From Sphingobium baderi (GTDB lineage Bacteria > Pseudomonadota > Alphaproteobacteria > Sphingomonadales > Sphingomonadaceae), in NCBI RefSeq assembly GCF_001456115.1, contig NZ_CP013264.1, forward strand, positions 2,684,501 to 2,748,500: a DNA stretch of 64,000 nucleotides, in the 5' to 3' direction. The position numbers and the translations under genes are program-made. The notes below the pieces were generated by a model. It was not told the origin of the DNA. It worked only from the letters and a program-made list of their open reading frames with translations, and searched no databases. Every line of letters starts with the position of its first letter. The first letter of the stretch is position 1. Positions 56,310 to 64,000 of this stretch are shown piece by piece.

Positions 56310-58688
56310 TTATTTGGCGAGTGATCCGAAATGATAGGCAATTGACACCCCATACACTCGGGGTGCGCCAGGAAAGGCCACCGCGGTTGCCAGCGGACCT
56401 GAATAGAGATCACTGAACGTGCGCGTGTTGTATTTCTTATCGAAGAGATTCCGTACAAAAGCGCCGATCTCCAGGCGCGGCTCGTCAAGATCGGCGCTCA
56501 ATCGCAGGTTGAAGATGCCGTAACCTGGAATACGGCTGAGCGCATTCTGCTGGTCAATAATCGCGCGATCGGCGGACGAGATGCCTGGAGCCGCTGTAAC
56601 GGGACTGAAGGACTGCGAACTGATATAGGCAAAATCCCCATGCGCCTCGATTGCGCCCCATGGCATTTCGAATGTCTGTGTGGCGGCCACTGTCGCATTG
56701 AATTTGGCAAGCTGGGGCAGCGGTTCCCCGCTGCGATCCACGACAACAGGCGCACCATTGACGATCTGTGTGTCGAGGAAGCTCCCTTTGTCGTATCGAC
56801 CGTGAAGGAGGCCGATCGAACCGGAAAGCTCCATTCCGTGCCAAGGTTTTGCCGCGAGTTCGAACTCTGCTCCGCGCACTTGGGCGTTGCCCGCGTTCAC
56901 GACATATTGAGTGACGGACGTGGGCGTAACAACGATGTTGAGGTTGCGCTGAACATCGCGCTGCCAGGCGTTGAACAACGCAACATTGAACCGAACCCGA
57001 CGGTCAAACAATTCCGCCTTGAAGCCGATTTCGATGTCTCTCACCTTCTCCGGGGAGAAGGCTGGTATCGACCCGAAGCGCAAGTTCCATCCGCCTGCCA
57101 TCGCCGCACCGCTCGTTTTGGCATAGGCGAAGAGATCTGAGGTCACTTGATAGTCCAGACCGAAGGTCCAGGCTGGATAATTGAAGTTGGTAGTCTCGGT
57201 CTGATCGCATGGCGGCACATTACCGCCATCCGGCGAAGCCACATTGCAGGTCGCAATATCGTTATAGACTGACCGGTTATGGAGCACGACCTTGCGCTTA
57301 TCCCAGGTCCAACGCAGGCCAGACGCCAGTCTTAGACCGGGCGCCAGTTCATAATATCCTTGAGCATAAATACCGCGTGATATGTTCAGAACGTCTCCGT
57401 CATTGAGAAGTGGCGGCAGCCCAAGCACGCCCAGCGACTGAAAAAGCGATTGCTCGTCGCCGGTCTCGCGCGAAAAATAGAGACCGCTTATCCAGCTCAA
57501 GGAACCGGCATCGCCCGAAAGCTGTAGCTCCTGGGAAATCTGCTTGGATCCAAAGCCGGTATGGTTCTGTGCAAGCTCGAGCGGCGTTCCATCCAGGTCA
57601 ATCACCGCATCGGTCCGGCTGTAACGATAGCCTGTAATCGATTGCAGCTTCACAGCGCCAAGGTCACCATTGATCGTTAACGAGCCGCCTCCAGCCTTGA
57701 GGACATCCATCGGCGTCTCTCCGAGCGGACCGGTCGTACCATAGCTCCTATAAAAATTATTCTTGCGCTGCAGATATGGGGTCAGGATCGGAGTGAGGTC
57801 GGCAAGCGGCGCAAGACTGGGCACGATACCAACTAGCGGCGTCACGATCGCGGTTAGCGCCGTGGCGTTGAATCCAGCAAGTGCAACATCTTGGCCGCTG
57901 TCACGGCGATAATTATAGTCCCCGGACAAGGTGACATCCCAATTGCTTCCCTCGGGCGCCCATCGCAGTTTGGCTCGGACGAAATGATTAGCTGCCTGAT
58001 CAAAGGTCCTGCGGTTCAGGGTTTCATTGTGGCCATAGCCGTCATCTCTGTTGAAGCTGTAAGTGATGCGGGCCGAAAGCGCGGAGCCGGTAACCGGCAG
58101 ATTGAGCGTTCCGCTCGCGTCGAGCGTATTATAGTTTCCATAAGAGACGCGCGCTTCCGCCCCGAATTCTCCGTTGGGCTGTTTGGTGATGATGTTGAGC
58201 GCTCCACCGGTGGTGTTGCGACCAAATAATGTACCCTGCGGACCGCGCAGTACCTCTACTCGATCTAAGTCAGCGAAGTCGAAGAGGCCCTGCGAAGGGC
58301 GGGGGATATAAACACCGTCAATATAGATGCCGACGGCCGGGTCGGAGGCGCTCCCCGGGTTTACTTGGGACTGACCGCGAATCGAGACGAAGGCATAGCC
58401 CGAAACCGAGGGCGATCCTGTCGCCACGTTCAAGTTGGGTGCAAGGCGCTGCAGATCTTTCGCATTTTGGACCTGCGCCTGGACGAGTTTGGTATCATCA
58501 ATCGCAGTCACGGAAACCGGCGTTGTCTGAAGAGATTCAGCCGTTCTTCGCGCTGTCACGACAATATCGGCTAACCCCTGGTCCACCGATGCACCAACCG
58601 TGTCTTGTGCATGGGCCGGCACCGCCAAAGCGCACGCTGATGTGGTAGCAAACCAAATAGCGACGCGTGCTCTCGTGCTATCAACCAT
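56310..58688 (-). CDS. TonB-dependent outer-membrane receptor of the catabolic block
   Basis: A 792-residue receptor. A signal peptide (about 1-27, ending AHA) precedes a TonB-box-like LADIVVTARRTAESLQTTPV, then the plug with GYAFVSIRGQSQVNPGS and VLRGPQGTLFGRNTTGGALN, and a C-terminal barrel strand ending VYGVSIAYHF. GGGAG precedes the ATG at 58688. The neighbours (APH-type kinase, SDR, SnoaL-like) suggest uptake of an organic substrate, perhaps terpene- or steroid-like; that is inference. Confidence 0.92.
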   Translation of the reverse strand: MVDSTRARVAIWFATTSACALAVPAHAQDTVGASVDQGLADIVVTARRTAESLQTTPVSVTAIDDTKLVQAQVQNAKDLQRLAPNLNVATGSPSVSGYAFVSIRGQSQVNPGSASDPAVGIYIDGVYIPRPSQGLFDFADLDRVEVLRGPQGTLFGRNTTGGALNIITKQPNGEFGAEARVSYGNYNTLDASGTLNLPVTGSALSARITYSFNRDDGYGHNETLNRRTFDQAANHFVRAKLRWAPEGSNWDVTLSGDYNYRRDSGQDVALAGFNATALTAIVTPLVGIVPSLAPLADLTPILTPYLQRKNNFYRSYGTTGPLGETPMDVLKAGGGSLTINGDLGAVKLQSITGYRYSRTDAVIDLDGTPLELAQNHTGFGSKQISQELQLSGDAGSLSWISGLYFSRETGDEQSLFQSLGVLGLPPLLNDGDVLNISRGIYAQGYYELAPGLRLASGLRWTWDKRKVVLHNRSVYNDIATCNVASPDGGNVPPCDQTETTNFNYPAWTFGLDYQVTSDLFAYAKTSGAAMAGGWNLRFGSIPAFSPEKVRDIEIGFKAELFDRRVRFNVALFNAWQRDVQRNLNIVVTPTSVTQYVVNAGNAQVRGAEFELAAKPWHGMELSGSIGLLHGRYDKGSFLDTQIVNGAPVVVDRSGEPLPQLAKFNATVAATQTFEMPWGAIEAHGDFAYISSQSFSPVTAAPGISSADRAIIDQQNALSRIPGYGIFNLRLSADLDEPRLEIGAFVRNLFDKKYNTRTFSDLYSGPLATAVAFPGAPRVYGVSIAYHFGSLAK

Positions 58689-58727
58689 AGCCCAACTCCC
58701 AAATAGCACTTTTTAAAAGGTTTGCCG

Positions 58728-60119
58728 TCAGGCCTTGATCGGCTGCAGCGTCGTCTTGGTGAGATAGGATTGCGACCCGCAACCCATGAGCAAAAAGTTC
58801 TGACGTGACAGCCATCTGTTGAAAAATGCCACCAGAGTCCTGTCTTCTTCCGGCCCAGCTGCCCGCACAAAAGCATCGACTGCGGCGTCCGCTTCGCGCC
58901 GTGTTTTAACCTGCTGACCAGTGAGCGCTGCAGCATCGGCAAGATCGGCGGCTAAAATGCCCCCCCCATAGAGCGCGCAGCGCTGGAGGTAGCGCCCCAG
59001 GACGGCCGCGGTATCGAGGTGAAACCGCAATTCGGTGTCGTCGGTCTCCCACGACGTCATCATATTGATTAATTGCTCAGGCGCTGCATCGTAGGGAACC
59101 GCCGAATTCGCTTCGGGATCGGGCACATTGTCCAGCCGAACACCCAGACTTTCGGCAATGCCCTGCAAGCCCCAGCGGCTGGTGGCGACGCAGAATTGCA
59201 GATACGCCACGTAATCATTCTGAACCTCTGGCTTGAACATCATTGGCCACATCAACATGCTGTTGGTGCCCGCAAATCCAGCTGAGTGATACGCGATCGC
59301 ACGCAGCGGAATTTTATCGCCAGTCAATGCTTCATAATATTTTCGCAGCTCAGTGATGTCGCCCAGCGGTTCTGTCGTATCACGTAGGCGCATTCCCGCG
59401 AACTCGGCGGCTGGATCACCAATATAGGAGACCTCGAAATCGATGAGGCCCGTGAACCGATCATCATCATAGAGGAACTGGCCGGCGTCAGCCGTCACAA
59501 ATCCAGGACGATCGCGATCTTCCGGCGCGTTGCGCTCGAGCCAAAGCGCATAGAATTCAGTAAGCGGAAACGGACGATCGACGAAGGCAGCACGGACAAT
59601 GTCGATGCAAGGCTTGTAAAGATTTAATGCAAGGTCGCGCGCGCTTTTGGGAACAGTTAGTCCGATGGCGCCGAACTCCCCGACCGGGATCGCGTGCAGC
59701 TTGGCCAAGGCCTCTATGAATTCACGCCTGACCTTGGCGCGGTCTGCTGAATCCTCGATGAGTTCGGTGTTTATGGTTCCCGGCAACCGCTCCATCACGA
59801 TTGCAACGGGATCTTCAATCATGCCGTACACTTTGGGGGCCAATACGCCATGGCGTTCCATCACATGGTGGATTTGGCCTTCTTGATGAAGCGTTATCGG
59901 ATAGCGGGTCGCCTTGCCCCGTGCCCCGCGGACCAACACGCCCTGCAGGCGACCGTCAATCTCAACATCGGCTTCCCAACTGATCCTCCACCGAAGCTGT
60001 CGGCGAAAATTCTGCGGCTCAGTTCCAAAATGGTCGCGTAGCCATTCATAGACAGGGCGATCGACCTCGCTGAGTGCGGAGGTATCCAACACCATTCGTG
60101 CAATTGTATCGGTCGCCAT
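58728..60119 (-). CDS. APH-family phosphotransferase with an unusual catalytic loop
   Basis: A 463-residue aminoglycoside-phosphotransferase-fold protein, like those found with acyl-CoA and steroid/terpenoid catabolic genes in sphingomonads. The usual H-G-D-x(4)-N loop is replaced by FVTADAGQFLYDDDRFTGLI: Asp is kept, but His and Asn are not in their usual places. A DFE (family D-[FW]-E) and GDPAAEFAGMRLRD follow. The N-terminal lobe has WEADVEIDG and VMERLPGTINTEL. A GGGAGGG site precedes the ATG at 60119. It leads the APH-receptor-SnoaL unit and is divergent from the SDR gene, with 190 bases between starts. Confidence 0.82.
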   Translation of the reverse strand: MATDTIARMVLDTSALSEVDRPVYEWLRDHFGTEPQNFRRQLRWRISWEADVEIDGRLQGVLVRGARGKATRYPITLHQEGQIHHVMERHGVLAPKVYGMIEDPVAIVMERLPGTINTELIEDSADRAKVRREFIEALAKLHAIPVGEFGAIGLTVPKSARDLALNLYKPCIDIVRAAFVDRPFPLTEFYALWLERNAPEDRDRPGFVTADAGQFLYDDDRFTGLIDFEVSYIGDPAAEFAGMRLRDTTEPLGDITELRKYYEALTGDKIPLRAIAYHSAGFAGTNSMLMWPMMFKPEVQNDYVAYLQFCVATSRWGLQGIAESLGVRLDNVPDPEANSAVPYDAAPEQLINMMTSWETDDTELRFHLDTAAVLGRYLQRCALYGGGILAADLADAAALTGQQVKTRREADAAVDAFVRAAGPEEDRTLVAFFNRWLSRQNFLLMGCGSQSYLTKTTLQPIKA

Positions 60120-60309
60120 CAATTTCCCTCCCATGTTCCGCCGCCGTTGGGACCGTCAGATCCAAGAAGAAGATGGCCTAAACCTTGCTGTGGCGGCCAG
60201 TCCCGTCACTTCAGGTGAATTGCGATCACCTTCGTTGAATTGCGTATCGCTTTGACAGGCCGCCTTCTTAGACCGCATCGTCGAAGTACAAAATGAGAGG
60301 GAGGTGGAG

Positions 60310-61116
60310 ATGGGAAGGTTGCAGGGAAAGGTGGCGATAGTGACTGGCGCCGGCTCTGGCATCGGCGAGGCCGCCGCGATGCGCTTTGGACAAGAGGGCG
60401 CCACAGTGGTTGCTGTGGGCCGGCGCCAAGAAGCAGTGGAGCGCGTTGCCGAGGCGATTGGTAGAGCGGGCGGGGAAGCCATTGGCCTTGTCGCAGACAT
60501 CGCAGACGAGAAAATGATCACCACGATGGTGTCCACTGTCTGTGCCCGATATGAACGGATTGATGTCCTTTACAACAACGCAGCTCTTACTGATGCAGGG
60601 ACAATGAACAGCGATCGCGACCTCGTGACGGTTACGTCCGAGCTGTGGGACAGGGTTCTAGCAGTGAACCTTCGCGGCCCGGCGATCGTAGCCAAGCACG
60701 TCATCCCGGTGATGATCGCCAATGGCGGCGGATCAATCATATTCAGTGGATCCGCGCGGGGGTCGCAGGGGGATATGCTTTATACCGCCTATGCGGCCTC
60801 GAAAGCGGCATTGGTCAGTCTGTCTCAAAACATCGCCGCGCAATATGGGAAGCAGGGGGTTCGCTCCAACATCCTGGTCATCGGTATGATCATGACCCAG
60901 GCCGCGAAGGAGGGATATCCGCCGGAGGTCAAAACTCTTATGGAGCGGCATCACCTGACGCCTTTTATCGGTGAGCCAGAAGATGTCGCGGACGCCGCGC
61001 TCTATCTGGCCTCGGATGAATCGCGCTTCGTGACCGCCCAACAATTGTTTGTTGATGGCGGGATCGCGTCGCACTCCGCGGCCTTTGCCGACGCACGCCT
61101 GGCGTTGGACGCCTGA
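60310..61116 (+). CDS. Short-chain dehydrogenase/reductase (SDR, classical type)
   Basis: A 268-residue NAD(P)-dependent oxidoreductase. It has the Rossmann motif VAIVTGAGSGIGEAAAMRF (TGxxxGIG), VLYNNAALTDAG (the usual NNAG is NNAA here), the catalytic Ser in IIFSGSARGSQG, the Y-x-x-x-K pair in TAYAASKAALVSL, and the C-terminal VDGGIAS. A GGGAGG site precedes the ATG at 60310. It is followed by an AraC gene 65 bases later. The substrate is probably an alcohol or ketone on the same catabolic route as the neighbouring genes. Confidence 0.92.
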   Translation: MGRLQGKVAIVTGAGSGIGEAAAMRFGQEGATVVAVGRRQEAVERVAEAIGRAGGEAIGLVADIADEKMITTMVSTVCARYERIDVLYNNAALTDAGTMNSDRDLVTVTSELWDRVLAVNLRGPAIVAKHVIPVMIANGGGSIIFSGSARGSQGDMLYTAYAASKAALVSLSQNIAAQYGKQGVRSNILVIGMIMTQAAKEGYPPEVKTLMERHHLTPFIGEPEDVADAALYLASDESRFVTAQQLFVDGGIASHSAAFADARLALDA

Positions 61117-61181
61117 CCCTCCATCGCGACGCTTGAACTTTCCCTCTCGCAGCCTATCCTTGACCAAAAAAGGAGGGGAAA

Positions 61182-62075
61182 ATGCTCAGTGACAACGCGC
61201 TCGATGTCGCAATTTCAAGCGACATTGATTTCGAAGTGCGATCGAAGCCTAGCCTTTGCGCCAATGCCTATCAGTTGCGGGTACACACGTCGGTTTGCCC
61301 CCGCGAGGGCAATGGTATTTATCACTCACCTTGGTCCTTGCTCGAGGCGACGCTCAGTCCGGGGCAGCCAATCTGGAACCGTTTTCTAAACCGGCCTCAC
61401 AACGAAGAAATTCGCGTTGGTTCAGTGATGTTCGTGCCGCGTGACGAGCCCGTGCACTGCAGGTTCACTCGAGGAGCAAGACACACTGTTTCATGTTTAT
61501 TCGATCTTGAAGCCCTGGGCTTTGAACAAGCGACAGGATGGAACTGGACGAGTATTGACCCTTCGCTAGCATTCGACGTTCGCGATCCATTCGTGCAGAT
61601 TGCGGTTCAGCGCCTCCGTCAGGAGGCGCTCGCGCCTAGCTTCGCCAGCGAATTACAGGTCGAGTGCACGCTGATATTTCTGGCGGCGCAGCTGAAACGC
61701 AAAATGGATAACCACCAAAGCTTCGAGCCTTCCGACCAAGGGTCGCTAAGCGGAGCGGGTCTGCAAAGCATTATTGAGCGTATTCACGATGAGGACGGAC
61801 CTACGCCGTCCGTAAAGGAATTCGCCACCATGGTCACAATGAGCGCGCCTGTATTTTCACTGAAGTTCCGCGAAGCCACGGGACAAACCCTCCGCCATTA
61901 TGTTACCACTGCAAAGCTCGAGAAAGCCAAAAGGTTGCTTTTGGAAGAGGCAGATATGGTGAAACAGATCGCCTATCGCTGCGGCTTTACTAGCGCCGCT
62001 GCATTTTCCACGTCCTTCCGACAGGAAACGGGAATGACGCCAACGGAATTCCGTGAAGCCGTTCGAATTCGGTGA
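61182..62075 (+). CDS. AraC-family transcriptional regulator
   Basis: A 297-residue regulator with an N-terminal ligand-binding region and a C-terminal pair of helix-turn-helix units: ATMVTMSAPVFSLKFREATG, then KLEKAKRLLLEEADMVKQIA and CGFTSAAAFSTSFRQETGMT, the AraC signature. AGGAGG precedes the ATG. It is at the end of the SDR side of the block and divergent from the APH-receptor operon; it is the likely regulator of both. The scrambled IS begins about 70 bases past the stop. Confidence 0.9.
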   Translation: MLSDNALDVAISSDIDFEVRSKPSLCANAYQLRVHTSVCPREGNGIYHSPWSLLEATLSPGQPIWNRFLNRPHNEEIRVGSVMFVPRDEPVHCRFTRGARHTVSCLFDLEALGFEQATGWNWTSIDPSLAFDVRDPFVQIAVQRLRQEALAPSFASELQVECTLIFLAAQLKRKMDNHQSFEPSDQGSLSGAGLQSIIERIHDEDGPTPSVKEFATMVTMSAPVFSLKFREATGQTLRHYVTTAKLEKAKRLLLEEADMVKQIAYRCGFTSAAAFSTSFRQETGMTPTEFREAVRIR

Positions 62076-62234
62076 CTAATCTATAAAGCGGGGCTTTTAG
62101 CTGCAGTTATCAGTCGCCCTGCTGCATTGAAGCGGATGCGGCGGATGGCTCCCGCTCACGGCATCTAAGTGCCAAGATGGGTTGCTGTCATGCAAACCCG
62201 AGAAGGAGCCACCCGCCATGGAGATTAGCACATG

Positions 62235-62358
62235 GGGTAATCGCGGGAGCGATTCGCCGTAGAGGCTCCGGATGTGGGGTTTGTGGCTGTTCCCCGATAG
62301 GATGGAAGTATGGGCTCACGACTTGCGGCCGGGCCCAAGCATCTAACCGAGAACAGCC
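62235..62358 (+). ncRNA. Possible bridge-RNA region of the inner IS110 element
   Basis: About 124 non-coding bases between the changeover in the outer IS and the inner transposase start. IS110-group elements encode their bridge RNA in this left non-coding end. Segments such as GTGGGGTTTGTGGCTGTTCC and GGGCTCACGACTTGCGGCC can fold locally. Assignment follows from known IS110 biology and position only. Confidence 0.3.
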
Positions 62359-63206
62359 ATGGGTGAGTATATCGGTTTGGACGTGTCGATGAAAGAAACC
62401 GCCATTTTTATTCGACACGACGGCAAAAGGATCTGGCGCGGCAAATGCCCGTCAGATCCAAAGCTCCTGGTGGCGGCGATACGCAAACATTCACCAGCGC
62501 CACAGCGCGTCGTGTTTGAGATGGAGCCATTGTCAGTTTGGTTTTTTCACGCTCTGACAAGCGAAGAGCTACCAGCGATATGTATCGATGCGCGCCATGC
62601 AAAAGCTGCTCTCGACATGGCACCGAACAAGATCGATGCGAATGACGCTGACGGTCTTGCCCATTTGGCTGAGGTCGGCTTCTTCCGCGAAGTACGGGTC
62701 AAAGGATATGACAGCATGTTGGTGCGGACGCTCATCGGCGTACGAATCAAGCTCACCCGGATGACAACCGATCTTTACAGTCAAATTCGTGGGTTGATGA
62801 AGACTTTCGGTTGTTGGCGCCACCAGGCAAGGGCGGCAAGTTCGAAGACAATGTTCGGCGGCTTCTCATTGGCGAGAAAGAGCTGGCATGCATAATTTTG
62901 TCTCTCCTCGAGGTCTGGCGTAGCCTTCGCGTTCGCGCAGCCGACCTCAGCCTTCAACGCATCACTAGCGCCAGACAGAGCAAGGCGTGTCAGTTACTTA
63001 TGTCGATTGCTGGTGTCGGGATGGTTACGGCAACGTCGTTCGAAGCAGCAATCGAAGATCCTGCAAACTTCACCAAGTCGCGTTCCGCGGGCGCTTGGCT
63101 AGGCCTGACGACGCGGCGTTACCAGTCTGGCGAAGTTGACTATGACGGTCACATCTCGAGGCGCGGGGCTCCTCACGTGTGCACCCTCATCTACGAAGCG
63201 GCGACC
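62359..63206 (+). pseudogene. IS110-family transposase, frameshifted and C-terminally truncated
   Basis: The first frame (62359 to about 62808) has the RuvC-like DEDD domain: GLDVS (Asp8), FEMEPLS (Glu56), NKIDANDADG (Asp93, Asp96). Near 62805-62812 (TTCGGTTGTTGGCG) a base is missing; the downstream frame continues LLAPPGKGGKFEDNVRRLLI, then the Tnp_20 domain with LMSIAGVGMVTATSFEAAIE and GAWLGLTTRRYQSGE to LIYEAATVILTRV. At about 63205 family similarity ends where the outer IS resumes. The product would be inactive. Confidence 0.85.
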
Positions 63207-63444
63207 GTGATACTGACGCGGGTATCTGCGGCAGCTCCTGGTTGTCGGCGCAACCGCGCTCGTCCGCTACCCCAAGCAGAAACCCAGCACGGTCGATCCG
63301 CGCTTTGTCGTTCTGCTCGCCAGAAAGCCTGCGCGCGTCGCCTCCGTCGCCATAGCCAACAAGATGGCGCGGATCGCATGGGCGGTCATGGCGCGTGGCG
63401 GTGTCTTCGAACGTGGGCATGCGCCTATGCTAGCGGCAGTATAG
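63204..63444 (+). pseudogene. C-terminal fragment of an IS1111-type transposase (outer element)
   Basis: A third reading frame from the junction reads YLRQLLVVGATALVRYPKQK, then RFVVLLARKPARVASVAIAN and KMARIAWAVMARGGVFERGH, to a TAG ending at 63444. This is the usual C terminus of IS1111-subgroup transposases. Together with the MEIST start at 62218 it is all that is left of the outer gene. Confidence 0.8.
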
Positions 63445-63699
63445 TTCAAGAGCTTGGCTGAGGAGATCAGCTTCGAGACGTTGTAAGAGCGAAGCATGTG
63501 ATGGCAAAACCGGTCGGACCGGGAGCAAGGACAACCCAAGGAACGTCTTAGGCGTCATAGCCTGCAAAGCCGATCGGACCTTGTTCGCGGACCACATCAG
63601 GGCCAGCAGTCTACACCGACTGCATCAATAGGCCGGACAGACGACTGCACCCGACCAAATGCCAGATCATCACTTTATGCTTGCAACGCGGGAGCCATC

Positions 63700-64000
63700 C
63701 ACAGATGTCGTTCCGCACATGGGAACTGAGAGTTGGCGGCTGAACGTCGCCAAAGGGTCGACAGCGGCTTGAATAGAACACTGCCTGCTCCTGGAGAGCG
63801 GAAAGTGGCCGATGAGTGCCCGATAAAGAGCAAGAATAAAACGCCAGTTGACATAGGCCGCGTGTCGACCATGAGGTGAATGTTGGCGTATCCTCATCTT
63901 CGATGGATCGTATTTAACCGACCGTCAATGACTATTCTTGCCGATATCAAGCGACGCTACTAGCATCGCTTCGCATAGTGGCGCGATCGGCGCCTCCGGG
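63700..64000. other. Right-edge region with no supported gene
   Basis: No open frame here has family character. The sequence after the outer IS right repeat is of ordinary composition, with the phrase AGTTGGCGGCTGAACGTCGC near 63729 that resembles non-coding spacer repeats I associate with sphingomonads. The 63445-63687 stretch belongs to the non-coding right end of the outer IS. Confidence 0.35.

Larger units (their letters stand above)
62144..63699 (+). mobile_element. Nested, decayed IS110/IS1111-family insertion
   Basis: The outer element is bounded by a 12-base inverted repeat: GATGGCTCCCGC at 62144-62155 and its complement at 63688-63699. Inside the left end is a start ATGGAGATTAGCACA (62218-62232, MEIST, as in IS1111-type transposases). 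After this the sequence changes to an IS110-type element with its own leader and transposase. Near 63205 it changes back to the C-terminal part of an IS1111-type transposase (LRQLLVVGATALVRY...). This is best read as an IS110 element inserted into an IS1111 element, followed by a deletion that removed the inner element's right end and the outer gene's middle. Confidence 0.75.

Noticed and set aside
62359..62895. Short transposase as a complete gene
   Set aside because: It covers only the DEDD domain; the Tnp_20 half follows in another frame, so this is a frameshifted pseudogene.
63670..63897. 75-codon minus-strand open frame at the right edge
   Set aside because: No family character or ribosome site; it overlaps the right inverted repeat of the outer IS and spacer sequence.

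Overview
The window looks like a chromosomal stretch of a sphingomonad alphaproteobacterium (Sphingobium/Sphingomonas-like). The reasons are high GC, a type-3 prolyl-tRNA synthetase tail, the pair of adjacent cysteine desulfurases with a ferredoxin, malate synthase G, several TonB-dependent receptors, and a repeat of the GCCCTGAGCGAAGTCGAAGG kind that I associate with this group. The species cannot be fixed from the sequence alone.

Layout. 0-3.3 kb: end of proS, then a minus-strand cobS-cobD-cbiB unit behind a cobalamin riboswitch (late B12 assembly or salvage). 3.3-11 kb: a sulfate-ester locus on the minus strand, TonB receptor - MFS carrier - TauD/alkylsulfatase-type dioxygenase, a strong terminator, then arylsulfatase - formylglycine-generating enzyme. 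11-48 kb is mostly core genome: a CDP-glycerol-transferase-like protein, tRNA-Lys, folK, a family-5 uracil-DNA glycosylase, agmatine-to-putrescine genes aguA/aguB, an exported M28 peptidase, rpsD, chorismate mutase, a GIY-YIG/TrmJ fusion flanked and linked by inverted REP-like repeats, nrdR-glyA-rpiB, an operon of two cysteine desulfurases, ferredoxin and a class A beta-lactamase, SRP RNA, dnaX-ybaB, lon, an HU gene, tRNA-His-hisI, an L,D-transpeptidase, maeB, a LysR gene divergent from glcB, alaS, a Kef-type antiporter, the F420 genes cofE-cofD-cofC, and a thiolase.

48.4-64 kb is accessory: LysR regulators, two broken pirin genes bracketing two isochorismatase-family hydrolases (one fused to an acetyltransferase-like domain), a LysR/YeiH exporter pair, and a catabolic-looking block (SnoaL-like protein, TonB receptor, APH-type phosphotransferase, SDR, AraC regulator). 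It ends in a scrambled IS110/IS1111-type insertion in which one element sits inside the remains of another.

The observations most worth following are the F420 biosynthesis cluster in a sphingomonad, the beta-lactamase that carries the Cys69/Cys238/Arg220 pattern of class A carbapenemases, the repeat-linked GIY-YIG/TrmJ fusion, the formylglycine-generating enzyme with an export signal, and the nested IS elements with a possible bridge-RNA region. I saw no CRISPR array, no phage module and no classical defence island.
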